From: Clostridia bacterium
GTDB lineage: Bacteria > Bacillota > Clostridia > Saccharofermentanales > UBA5734
Length of the DNA: 24,308 nucleotides
Assembly (NCBI GenBank): GCA_017997315.1
Contig: JAGOFF010000009.1
Location: 1-24,308 of the forward strand
Direction of reading: 5' to 3'
Of the stretch, positions 1 to 7,030 are shown piece by piece. The position numbers and the translations under genes are program-made. Within the stretch, counting starts at the first letter, position 1, and each line of letters opens with the position of its first letter. Below the pieces are notes generated by a model. That model was not told the origin of the DNA. It searched no databases and was given only the letters and a program-made list of their open reading frames with translations.

Positions 1-190
1 CGCCCATGCCGGCGATCATCTCCCCGTAGTCGACATAGTCCCAGAAACGGCCCGCGGTCGTGAGGAACCGCTCGATCTCCTCCGCGCTGTCCACAATGGA
101 CACCTGGTCGATCCCGAGCGCGTCCAACGCCGCGCAGACCGGATCGATCCCGTCCTGGGTGGTTTCCACCGTCACCTGTATCCACTGCAT
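1..190 (-). CDS. prmA: Ribosomal protein L11 methyltransferase PrmA, N-terminal part (runs off left edge)
   Basis: Only the first 63 codons lie in the window. The protein begins MQWIQVTVETTQDG and continues through a region rich in acidic and aliphatic residues, matching the substrate-recognition (L11-binding) N-terminal domain of PrmA. The SAM-binding methyltransferase domain would lie beyond the left edge. PrmA trimethylates ribosomal protein L11 in the cytoplasm. The ATG at 190 has an AGGAAGG element about 9 bases upstream and follows the dnaJ stop by 21 bases. The order dnaJ-prmA is typical of Bacillota heat-shock operons and strongly supports the call, which rests on a fragment only. Confidence 0.82.
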   Translation of the reverse strand, partial: MQWIQVTVETTQDGIDPVCAALDALGIDQVSIVDSAEEIERFLTTAGRFWDYVDYGEMIAGMG

Positions 191-211
191 GGGAGAGTGC
201 CTTCCTGTCGT

Positions 212-1333
212 TCAGCGGTTGAACGCGTCCTTGATCTTTTTGAAAAAGCTGTCGCGTTTCTGGTAGTTCTTGTCCGTGCAGCTCGCCTCGAACTTGTTCA
301 GGATCTCCCGCTGCGCGGCGTCCAGATGCTTGGGCACCTCGACCGTCACACGGAACGAGTGGTCGCCGCGGGATCCGGGCCGGTTGAGGTGCTGGATCCC
401 CTTCCCGCGAAGCGTGAACACCTCGCCGGGCTGGGTGCCTTCCTTGATCTTGTAGGTGGTCGGGCCGTCGATGGTCGGGATCTCGATCTCGGCCCCCAGA
501 GCGGCCTGGACATACGTGATCGGAACCTCACAGAACGTGTTGGCTCCGTTGCGTTCAAAGATGGGGTGCGGCCGGACATGGATCTCGATGTACAGGTCGC
601 CGTACGGGCCGCCGCGCTCGCCGGGCTCTCCCTCCCCGCGCATCGACAGCATCTCGCCGTCGCCGACGCCCGCCGGGATGCGGACCTTGAGTTTCTTGGT
701 GGTGTTCCTGCGTCCGCGTCCGTTGCAGGAGGGACACGGATGGCGGATGATCTTGCCCGATCCGCCGCACTCCGGGCAGGGGCGCGAGGACATGACCGCG
801 CCGAACATGGTCTGCTGCCGGGTGTTGACCTGGCCGGACCCGTTGCAGCGGGAACAGGTTTCGGGGGTCTCCCCCTCCTTGGCCCCGGTTCCCTGACAGT
901 GGTCGCACAGGTCTTCCTTGTTGACGGTGATTTCCCGCTCGACTCCGAACGCCGCATCCATGAACTCGAGGTTCATGCGGTATTTGAGGTTCGCGCCGCG
1001 TTGCGGCCGGTTGGTCTGCCGTCCGCCGCCGAAGCCGCCGAAGAACGACCCGAAGAGGTCGTCCAGATTGATGTTGAAATCGCCGAAGCCGCCGAAGCCC
1101 TGGCCATCCATGCCCGCATGGCCGAACTGGTCATACTGCCGGCGCTTGTCGGCATCGCTGAGCACCGCGTAGGCCTCGTTGGCTTCCTTGAACTTCGCCT
1201 CGGCGGACTTGTCGCCCGGATTGAGGTCCGGATGGTACTTCTTCGCCAGCGTGCGGTAGGCTTTCTTCAGTTCTTCTTCCGAAGCGCCCTTCTGGACCCC
1301 GAGTACCTCATAGTAGTCTCTTTTCTCAGCCAA
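212..1333 (-). CDS. dnaJ: Chaperone protein DnaJ (Hsp40)
   Basis: This is a full-length type I DnaJ of 373 residues, the co-chaperone that delivers unfolded clients to DnaK and stimulates its ATPase in the cytoplasm. The J domain (about residues 5-70) carries the HPD motif at 34-36. It is followed by a Gly/Phe-rich linker (FGGFGDF, FGSFFGGFGGG) and a zinc-finger domain with all four CxxCxGxG repeats (CDHCQGTG, CSRCNGSG, CPECGGSG, CPSCNGRG). The C-terminal client-binding domains are complete. The start codon appears to be TTG at 1333, because MAEKRDYYEVLG is the normal N-terminus and an AGGAGG lies 9 bases upstream; no in-frame ATG fits. It sits 82 bases after dnaK, with a strong hairpin between them, and is fourth in the hrcA operon. 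Confidence 0.97.
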   Translation of the reverse strand: MAEKRDYYEVLGVQKGASEEELKKAYRTLAKKYHPDLNPGDKSAEAKFKEANEAYAVLSDADKRRQYDQFGHAGMDGQGFGGFGDFNINLDDLFGSFFGGFGGGRQTNRPQRGANLKYRMNLEFMDAAFGVEREITVNKEDLCDHCQGTGAKEGETPETCSRCNGSGQVNTRQQTMFGAVMSSRPCPECGGSGKIIRHPCPSCNGRGRRNTTKKLKVRIPAGVGDGEMLSMRGEGEPGERGGPYGDLYIEIHVRPHPIFERNGANTFCEVPITYVQAALGAEIEIPTIDGPTTYKIKEGTQPGEVFTLRGKGIQHLNRPGSRGDHSFRVTVEVPKHLDAAQREILNKFEASCTDKNYQKRDSFFKKIKDAFNR

Positions 1334-1359
1334 ACTCCGGCTCCTCCTGTCAACGGCCC

Positions 1360-1388
1360 GGCCACCGGCGGGATCGCCGCCGGCGGCC
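1360..1388 (-). promoter_or_regulatory. GC-rich hairpin between dnaK and dnaJ
   Basis: Arms at 1360-1371 and 1377-1388 are complementary over 12 bases, with one position that becomes a U-G wobble in the minus-strand transcript, around a 5-base loop. No T-run follows, so it is not an ordinary intrinsic terminator. It lies between the dnaK stop and the dnaJ ribosome binding site. It could protect the 3' end of dnaK mRNA or lower dnaJ expression; that role is inferred only from position. Confidence 0.55.
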
Positions 1389-1415
1389 GGTGCCGCGGAT
1401 GGTTCGGTTCAGGGG

Positions 1416-3230
1416 TCAGTTGGCGTCGCCGCCGGCGTCCTTGAATCCGTCGCCGTCCGGAGCGGGGCCTTCCGGGCCGGGCTGCGGCTGCGCGCCGGGA
1501 TTCTGCTTGTAGATCTTCTCGCTCACCTTGTAGAACTCCTGCTGGAGCGCCTCGGTGTCGGTCTTCATGGCTGCGGTGTCGTTCCGGCCCATGCTGTCGC
1601 GCAGTTTTGCGATCGCGGCTTCGATGGAGGACTTGTCGGAGGCGTCCAGTTTGTCGCCGAGGTCCTTGAGCGTCTTCTCCGCATTGTAGATCGCGGAATC
1701 CGCGGCGTTGCGCGCATCGACTTCCTCGCGGCGCTTGTGGTCCTCCTCGGCGTACTGTTCCGCTTCCTTGACCGCCTTCTCGATGTCCTTGTCGGAGAGG
1801 TTGGTGGACGCGGTCAGCGTGACCTTCTGCTCACGCCCGGTCCCCAGATCCTTGGCGGACACGTGCACGATACCGTTCGCGTCGATGTCGAACGTGACCT
1901 CGATCTGGGGCACGCCGCGCGGGGCCGGCGGAATTCCGTCGAGGATGAAGTTGCCGAGCGTCTTGTTGTACTGCGCCATCTCGCGCTCGCCCTGGAGCAC
2001 GTGGACATCGACCTGCGTCTGTCCGTCCGCGGCGGTCGAGAACACCTGGCTCTTCTTGGTCGGGATGGTGGTGTTGCGGTCGATGATCTTGGTGAACACG
2101 CCGCCCATTGTCTCGATTCCGAGCGACAGCGGGGTCACGTCGAGCAGCAGGAGTCCGGTGACTTCGCCGGTCAGGACCGCAGCCTGGATGGCCGCGCCGA
2201 TCGCGACGCACTCGTCCGGGTTGATGCCCTTGAAGGGTTCCTTGCCGAAGTAGCGCTTGACCGCTTCCTGGACCGACGGGGTCCGGGTCGAACCGCCGAC
2301 CAGCAGGACCTTGTCGATCTTGTCCGGGTTCAGTCCGGCATCGTTCATGGCCGAGCGCAGCGGACCCATCGTTTTCTCCACGAGGTCCGAGGTGAGGTCG
2401 TCGAACTTGGCGCGCGACAACGTGACGTCCAGGTGCTTGGGGCCGGACGCGTCCGCGGTGATGTAGGGCAGGTTGATCTGGGAGTTGGTGACGCCGGACA
2501 GTTCGATCTTCGCCTTTTCCGCGGCTTCCCTCAGGCGCTGCATGGCCATCTTGTCGGCGCGCAGGTCGATCCCCTGATCCTTTTTGAATCCGTCCACCAG
2601 CCAGTCGATGATTTTCTGGTCGAAGTCGTCGCCGCCCAGCCGGTTGTTGCCGGCGGTCGCAAGCACCTCGAACACCCCGTCCCCGATCTCAAGGATGGAG
2701 ACGTCGAACGTGCCGCCGCCGAGGTCGAACACCACGATCTTCTGGTCGTGTTCCTTGTCCAGACCGTAGGCGAGCGAGGCGGCCGTGGGTTCGTTGATGA
2801 TGCGCAGCACGTCCAGCCCGGCGATGCGGCCGGCGTCCTTGGTCGCCTGGCGCTGCGCGTCGCTGAAGTATGCCGGTACGGTGATGACGGCCTGCGTCAC
2901 GGTCTCGCCGAGGTAGGACTCGGCGTCCCCCTTGAGCTTCTGCAGGATCATCGCGGAAATCTCCTGCGGGGAGTAGCCTTTATCGTCGATCTGGACCTTG
3001 TGGGCGGAGCCCATCTCGCGCTTGATGGACTGCACCGTGCGGTCGGGATTGGTGACGGCCTGGCGCTTCGCGACCTGGCCGACCAGACGTTCGCCGGTCT
3101 TGGAAAAAGCGACGACCGAGGGGGTCGTGCGGTTGCCTTCCGCGTTCGGAATGACGACCGGCTCTCCGCCTTCCATCACCGCGACACAGGAATTGGTCGT
3201 GCCCAGGTCGATGCCGATAACTCTTGCCAT
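1416..3230 (-). CDS. dnaK: Molecular chaperone DnaK (Hsp70)
   Basis: This is a 604-residue Hsp70, the ATP-dependent cytoplasmic chaperone that binds exposed hydrophobic segments. The nucleotide-binding domain opens with MARVIGIDLGTTNSCVAVMEG (phosphate-1 motif) and contains VFDLGGGTFDVSIL (phosphate-2) and LLVGGSTRTPSVQ (adenosine motif). The linker GLLLLDVTPLSLGIET leads into the substrate-binding beta domain and a helical lid. The acidic C-terminal tail ends in DGDGFKDAGGDAN rather than the common EEVK-type ending. The reading frame could start 15 bases upstream at 3245, but GGAGG sits 8 bases before the ATG at 3230 and overlaps the upstream candidate, so 3230 is chosen. It follows grpE by 49 bases and is transcribed from the CIRCE-controlled promoter. 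Confidence 0.98.
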   Translation of the reverse strand: MARVIGIDLGTTNSCVAVMEGGEPVVIPNAEGNRTTPSVVAFSKTGERLVGQVAKRQAVTNPDRTVQSIKREMGSAHKVQIDDKGYSPQEISAMILQKLKGDAESYLGETVTQAVITVPAYFSDAQRQATKDAGRIAGLDVLRIINEPTAASLAYGLDKEHDQKIVVFDLGGGTFDVSILEIGDGVFEVLATAGNNRLGGDDFDQKIIDWLVDGFKKDQGIDLRADKMAMQRLREAAEKAKIELSGVTNSQINLPYITADASGPKHLDVTLSRAKFDDLTSDLVEKTMGPLRSAMNDAGLNPDKIDKVLLVGGSTRTPSVQEAVKRYFGKEPFKGINPDECVAIGAAIQAAVLTGEVTGLLLLDVTPLSLGIETMGGVFTKIIDRNTTIPTKKSQVFSTAADGQTQVDVHVLQGEREMAQYNKTLGNFILDGIPPAPRGVPQIEVTFDIDANGIVHVSAKDLGTGREQKVTLTASTNLSDKDIEKAVKEAEQYAEEDHKRREEVDARNAADSAIYNAEKTLKDLGDKLDASDKSSIEAAIAKLRDSMGRNDTAAMKTDTEALQQEFYKVSEKIYKQNPGAQPQPGPEGPAPDGDGFKDAGGDAN

Positions 3231-3279
3231 GTTTTCATCCTCCATTTGATCTAGCGTATCGTAACTAAAAATGTATGAG

Positions 3280-3894
3280 TCAGGTGGAACCGTTGGCGAC
3301 CTTGACCATGCTGTGCCGGATCACGCGGTCCCCCCGGCGGTATCCTTTCTGAAATTCCTCGACGACCGTACCGGGTTCGACGCCGTCCTGCTCCACCTGC
3401 ATGACCGCCTCATGGAGTTCGGGATCGAACGGTTGCCCGACCGCGGCGATCGGCTCGACGCCCAGACGGCACATGCACTCCGACGCCTGCCGCAGCACCA
3501 GGTTGATGCCCTCGGCTATGGATCGGTCGACGTCCCCCTCGAAGCGCGCCGCGGAGTCCGCAGCCCGTTCCAGGTTGTCGATGACCGGCAGCCACTCCGC
3601 CGTCACGCGGACGACGCAGTCGCCGTAAATCGCTTCCTTTTCCTTGGATGTGCGCTTCCGATAGTTGTCGTACTCCGCATACAGGCGCAGGTATCGGTCG
3701 TTGAGTTCCGACAGCTTGCGCGCGTTTTCATCTTCCGGTTGGTTCCCGGTGTCTTCCCCGGCCGGAGCGCCGTCGCCTGCCGCGCCGCCGTCCGGTGTCC
3801 CGTCCGCACCTGCGGAGGTTTCCCCGGAGAAGTCCTCCCGGATCTTTTCCTCTTCCTCTGCGCCGCCCGGGGCGGCATTGCCCTTCTTCTTCAT
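3280..3894 (-). CDS. grpE: Nucleotide exchange factor GrpE
   Basis: The 204-residue protein has the family architecture: a disordered, acidic, low-complexity N-terminus (about residues 1-55), a long helix including LSELNDRYLRLYAEYDNYRKRT, and a C-terminal beta domain with VIDNLERA, AVGQPFDPELHEAV and VVEEFQKGYRRGDRVIRHSMVKVA. GrpE dimers release ADP from DnaK and so reset the chaperone cycle. The ATG overlaps the hrcA stop by four bases (ATGA), with GGAGG 7 bases upstream inside hrcA, so translation is probably coupled. It is second in the hrcA operon. Confidence 0.97.
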   Translation of the reverse strand: MKKKGNAAPGGAEEEEKIREDFSGETSAGADGTPDGGAAGDGAPAGEDTGNQPEDENARKLSELNDRYLRLYAEYDNYRKRTSKEKEAIYGDCVVRVTAEWLPVIDNLERAADSAARFEGDVDRSIAEGINLVLRQASECMCRLGVEPIAAVGQPFDPELHEAVMQVEQDGVEPGTVVEEFQKGYRRGDRVIRHSMVKVANGST

Positions 3895-5072
3895 TTTCTG
3901 TCCTCCGTTGTTCTGTTCATCCGCTCGTCGTCCGCCATACGGCGGTCGCCGCCGGTGAGGCGCATTCCGAACTCGTCGATGGCGCTCCGGATGAAACCGA
4001 TATGCGACACCACCCGGCTGTACTCCATGCGACGGGGGCCGACTACGCCGATGCGGCCGATCACCCGTTCGCCGAGCCGATAGGTCGTTGTGACGAAACT
4101 GCAGTCCTGCAGCCCTTCGAGCGCGATCTCCTGTCCGATCCGGATCATGAAGGGCCGCCGCGGCGTCTCGATGTGCGCGGCGCTTCCCTCCGCGGCCGGC
4201 GTTGTCGCCAGCGCATTCTCGGGCGGACCGATGTGGTGCGCCATCTCGGCGTCCCCGGACTCGTTCAGATAACCCGCGACGATGCCGTCCCGCGACAGCG
4301 TGTCGAACAGCTCACGCGCCTTGCGCACGTCCTGGAACTCCGGGAACGACAGCAGTTTGTTGTGTCCCTCCATATACATCTCCAGGTTCTCGGACTGCTT
4401 GATCGATACGTAGGCTTCATACAGGACCTGGTTCAACAGGCTCTCCGGCAGCTTCACCTTGTGGCCCGCGGTCGAGACCGTGACCATCGTGATGTCCTCG
4501 AGCCGCATCCCGGACAACTCGCTCTCGATCGCGCGCGCTACCCTCCGGAGCTGCTCCTCGTCGATCAGCTCGGGAACGCGGGCGATGCGGTCGCGCACCA
4601 GCCCTGCACTCAGAACGACGACCACCAGGACCCGCCCGGGCTCGATCATCATCATCTTGAGCTGCTGGAAATGGCTGTCCCCCATGCGGGGGGTCAACGC
4701 GACCGAGGTGTAGCCGGTCTTCTCCGTCAGGACGCCCGCGGCTTTTTTCAGCAGGCGGGTGACTTCGTCGACGTTTTCCCGGATATGGACCCGGATATCG
4801 TCGATCTCCTCCTCGGACAGGTGTCCGACATCCATCAGGGAATCCACGTACTCCCGGTAGCCCTTGTCGGAGGGAACCCGTCCCGCGGAGGTATGCGGCT
4901 GCTCCAGATACCCGAGCGACTCAAGCTCGGCCATCTCGTTCCGGACCGTGGCGGAACTGACGTCCAGCCCGTATTTCTGCACCAGGTTCTTGGATCCGAC
5001 CGGCTCGACCGTTTCGATGTAATCGTCCACGATCGCCTTGAGGATCTGCTTTTTGCGTGCGTCGAGCGCCAT
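3891..5072 (-). CDS. hrcA: Heat-inducible transcription repressor HrcA
   Basis: This is the repressor of class I heat-shock genes, binding the CIRCE element until heat or unfolded protein (through GroEL) inactivates it. The N-terminal winged helix (residues about 1-75) includes RKKQILKAIVDDYIETVEPVGS, SSATVRNEMAELESLGYLEQPHTSAGRVPSD and KGYREYVD. The C-terminal part has IRIGQEI, CSFVTTTYRLGERVIGRIGVVGPRRMEYSRVV, all typical. At 393 residues it is longer than the usual roughly 340-350, with an apparent insertion before the IRIGQEI strand (ENALATTPAAEGSAAHIE). The ATG at 5072 has AAGGAGG 6 bases upstream. A perfect CIRCE lies at the transcription start, so the operon is very likely autoregulated. 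Confidence 0.97.
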   Translation of the reverse strand: MALDARKKQILKAIVDDYIETVEPVGSKNLVQKYGLDVSSATVRNEMAELESLGYLEQPHTSAGRVPSDKGYREYVDSLMDVGHLSEEEIDDIRVHIRENVDEVTRLLKKAAGVLTEKTGYTSVALTPRMGDSHFQQLKMMMIEPGRVLVVVVLSAGLVRDRIARVPELIDEEQLRRVARAIESELSGMRLEDITMVTVSTAGHKVKLPESLLNQVLYEAYVSIKQSENLEMYMEGHNKLLSFPEFQDVRKARELFDTLSRDGIVAGYLNESGDAEMAHHIGPPENALATTPAAEGSAAHIETPRRPFMIRIGQEIALEGLQDCSFVTTTYRLGERVIGRIGVVGPRRMEYSRVVSHIGFIRSAIDEFGMRLTGGDRRMADDERMNRTTEDRK

Positions 5073-5096
5073 GTCCCGCCTCCTTCCGAAAAAAGC

Positions 5097-5123
5097 TTAG
5101 CACTCATATCGGATGAGTGCTAA
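5097..5123. promoter_or_regulatory. CIRCE operator (HrcA binding site)
   Basis: The sequence is TTAGCACTC at 5097-5105, a 9-base spacer, then GAGTGCTAA at 5115-5123, an exact match to the CIRCE consensus. The dyad extends one base on each side. It lies 24 bases upstream of the hrcA start and directly downstream of the -10 box, at the expected transcription start, where bound HrcA would block RNA polymerase and the inverted repeat would also lie in the 5' leader. Confidence 0.98.
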
Positions 5124-5127
5124 GCAC

Positions 5128-5156
5128 AATCTACCATCGAAGGTCAAGAATGTCAA
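5128..5156 (-). promoter_or_regulatory. Sigma-A promoter of the hrcA operon
   Basis: On the minus strand, a consensus -35 TTGACA (5156-5151) is followed by a 17-base spacer and the -10 TAGATT (5133-5128). The predicted transcription start falls at about 5121, inside the CIRCE element. The promoter sits in the gap after the hemW stop, so heat-shock genes are expressed independently of hemW, although read-through from upstream is possible because no terminator is seen between them. Confidence 0.88.
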
Positions 5157-5172
5157 GGATAATCAAAGACGT

Positions 5173-6339
5173 TCAGACAAACGCCATGAACACCTGATTC
5201 GCCATGTCCAGTCCACGGACGGTGAGCCGCCAGCCGGTCCCGGTCCGCTCGATGAATCCGCGGTTGTCCAGGTCGGCCAGCTCGGCGGCGAAACGGGTCT
5301 CCGCCCGTTCTCCGAACCGGCGGAAGAATCCTTCCGCGTCCGGACCGGCGGACAAGCGGAATCCAAGCATCATGTACTCCTTCATCTGTCCTTCGCGTCC
5401 GACCGTCTCAAGCTCCCGGGCCGCCGGGAAGGCCCCGTCCGAATGGCCACGCCCCATGGCCGCCACGTAGGCGTCCAGATCCGCGGTGTTGGCGCGCCGC
5501 GTTCCCCCGACGTACGAATGAGCGGCACACCCGAATCCCAGGTACTCCTCCGCGCGCCAGTAGACCAGGTTGTGGCGGCATTCCCGTCCGGGGCGCGCCG
5601 CGTTGCTGATCTCGTACGGCGGCAGTCCGGCGGACTCCAGGGTACGGCGGGTTTCGTGGTACATGGCGCGCTCGGCATCCTCTTCGGGCAGATCGAGGCG
5701 GCCGGCGGACTGCAGCTCGAAAAACGGAGTGCCCTCCTCGACCTGCAGGGAGTAGAACGATACGTGGTCCACCCCCGCCCCGATCACCCGGGCGAGGGTT
5801 TCCCGCAGGTCTTCGGGCGTCTGCCCGGGCAGTCCGAGCATGATGTCTGCGCCGATGTTCTCAAACCCTGCGCTTCGCGCGGCCCGTACCGCGTCGAAAA
5901 AGTCCTCCGCGGAGTGGATGCGGCCCAGCGTCCGGAGCAGGTGCGGCTGAACCGCCTGCAGACCCAGGCTCACCCGGTTGAAACCGCCCGCGCGGAGCCG
6001 CGCGAAGCCGTCGGGCGTGACGGTGCCGGGATTGGCTTCGAGTGTGGCTTCCGTTCCCTCCTCGAGGGAAAACGTGTCCCGGAGTGTCCGGAGAATCCGG
6101 ACCAGCCGGTCCGCGCCGGCGAGGGTCGGGGTGCCGCCGCCGAAGAACACGGTCCGGAGCGGCTTCAGCGCATGATCGCGGGAGAGGACGTCCGCGGCAT
6201 GGCGGATCTCGGAGCACACCGCCTCCGTATATTCCCCGACGCAATCCTCCCTCCCGGCATAGGAAGGAAAATCGCAGTAGCGGCACTTGCGGACACAGAA
6301 CGGGATGTGCACATACGCGGATGACGGCGTCTCAGGCAT
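5173..6339 (-). CDS. hemW: Radical SAM heme chaperone HemW (formerly annotated as HemN-like)
   Basis: This protein of about 388 residues has a radical SAM core with the HemW-type cluster motif CVRKCRYC (Cys 15, 19, 22 from the chosen start) followed by DFPSY, then VFFGGGTPTL, RVSLGLQAVQPHLL and a HemW C-terminal domain. HemW binds heme and passes it to acceptor proteins in respiratory maturation; it is not the coproporphyrinogen dehydrogenase HemN, whose motif spacing differs. The frame is open upstream to 6375, but MPETPSSAYVHIPFC at 6339 matches family N-termini and overlaps the preceding gene by 8 bases, suggesting translational coupling. Neither start has a clear Shine-Dalgarno site, so the start is uncertain. 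Placement directly before hrcA is a classic Bacillota arrangement, but the common upstream partner lepA is absent here. Confidence 0.93.
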   Translation of the reverse strand: MPETPSSAYVHIPFCVRKCRYCDFPSYAGREDCVGEYTEAVCSEIRHAADVLSRDHALKPLRTVFFGGGTPTLAGADRLVRILRTLRDTFSLEEGTEATLEANPGTVTPDGFARLRAGGFNRVSLGLQAVQPHLLRTLGRIHSAEDFFDAVRAARSAGFENIGADIMLGLPGQTPEDLRETLARVIGAGVDHVSFYSLQVEEGTPFFELQSAGRLDLPEEDAERAMYHETRRTLESAGLPPYEISNAARPGRECRHNLVYWRAEEYLGFGCAAHSYVGGTRRANTADLDAYVAAMGRGHSDGAFPAARELETVGREGQMKEYMMLGFRLSAGPDAEGFFRRFGERAETRFAAELADLDNRGFIERTGTGWRLTVRGLDMANQVFMAFV

Positions 6340-7030
6340 CCGTCGTACCGGCCGGGGAAGCGTCTTCCTTCCCATCCAGCGCGCGGATCGTCCGGTCCAG
6401 CCGCGACAGGAAGCGCCGGAAACTCGGGGAGTCGTTCCGGTCCGGATCCATGTACCGCGAAATGTCGCGGCACCATTCGTACTTGTATTGTCCGATGGCC
6501 GGATATCCGATCCGGATGATCCGCGCGGCGGAATCCGGGTGGATGCAACGCGCGAGGGTCTGCCATGTGCCGCAGATGCTGTCCTGCCCGTAGCGGTCCG
6601 CCACCGAAAGATCGGCGTCCGGATACGCCGCCAGCAGCGCCTGCCGGTCGCCGAGCAGCCATGCCTCGATCTCCTCGACGCAGACTCCGATCACATGGGG
6701 AACCGGTGCCGCGTAACGCCGCAGGGTGTCCCGGAGGTCCGACTCGACCTCGCCGGGCGGCACGGAGTCCGAGTCCATGACCACGATCAGGATGTTCCGG
6801 TCCGGATCCAGGACGCGGGCGTACGCCCGCGATTTTGCGGGCAGCAGGTCCAGGAGCCCGACCGTGTCCCGGCGCGGCCTCCGGGAGGGGTCCGTCGGCT
6901 GGTAGCCCTTGCCGCGGTGCGGACGGATGGCGAAGCTGTACCCGTACGATCGCCGTTCCCGCAGGATCCGCAGGATCGACGCGATGACCACGCCGCCGGA
7001 CCGGTCCTCGGACAGCACTTCAAGATGCAT
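6332..7030 (-). CDS. DUF4276 family protein, TOPRIM-like, partner of the adjacent ATPase
   Basis: The 232-residue protein fits the DUF4276 pattern: an early acidic motif (VLSEDR, Glu8), a hydrophobic strand ending in an acidic pair (LIVVMDSDS, Asp86 and Asp88), the diagnostic EEIEAWLLGD (119-128), and a late basic segment SPSFRRFL. The Glu plus DxD layout is that expected of a TOPRIM metal centre, suggesting a nuclease-like effector; catalysis is inferred. DUF4276 genes commonly sit directly after an AAA ATPase gene, as here: the two overlap by 11 bases, and GGAGA lies 6 bases before this ATG inside the ATPase gene. By architecture this resembles two-gene defence systems such as PARIS (AriA/AriB) and RloA/RloB. 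Nothing is known of this exact pair from the sequence alone. Confidence 0.78.
   Translation of the reverse strand: MHLEVLSEDRSGGVVIASILRILRERRSYGYSFAIRPHRGKGYQPTDPSRRPRRDTVGLLDLLPAKSRAYARVLDPDRNILIVVMDSDSVPPGEVESDLRDTLRRYAAPVPHVIGVCVEEIEAWLLGDRQALLAAYPDADLSVADRYGQDSICGTWQTLARCIHPDSAARIIRIGYPAIGQYKYEWCRDISRYMDPDRNDSPSFRRFLSRLDRTIRALDGKEDASPAGTTDA

Noticed and set aside
197..1444. Long plus-strand open frame opposite dnaJ (415 codons)
   Set aside because: It is a shadow of GC-rich wobble positions in dnaJ; the minus-strand product has every DnaJ motif and the plus-strand one resembles nothing.
1737..3254. Long plus-strand open frame opposite dnaK (505 codons)
   Set aside because: Antisense artefact of high GC content; no ribosome site or recognisable domain.
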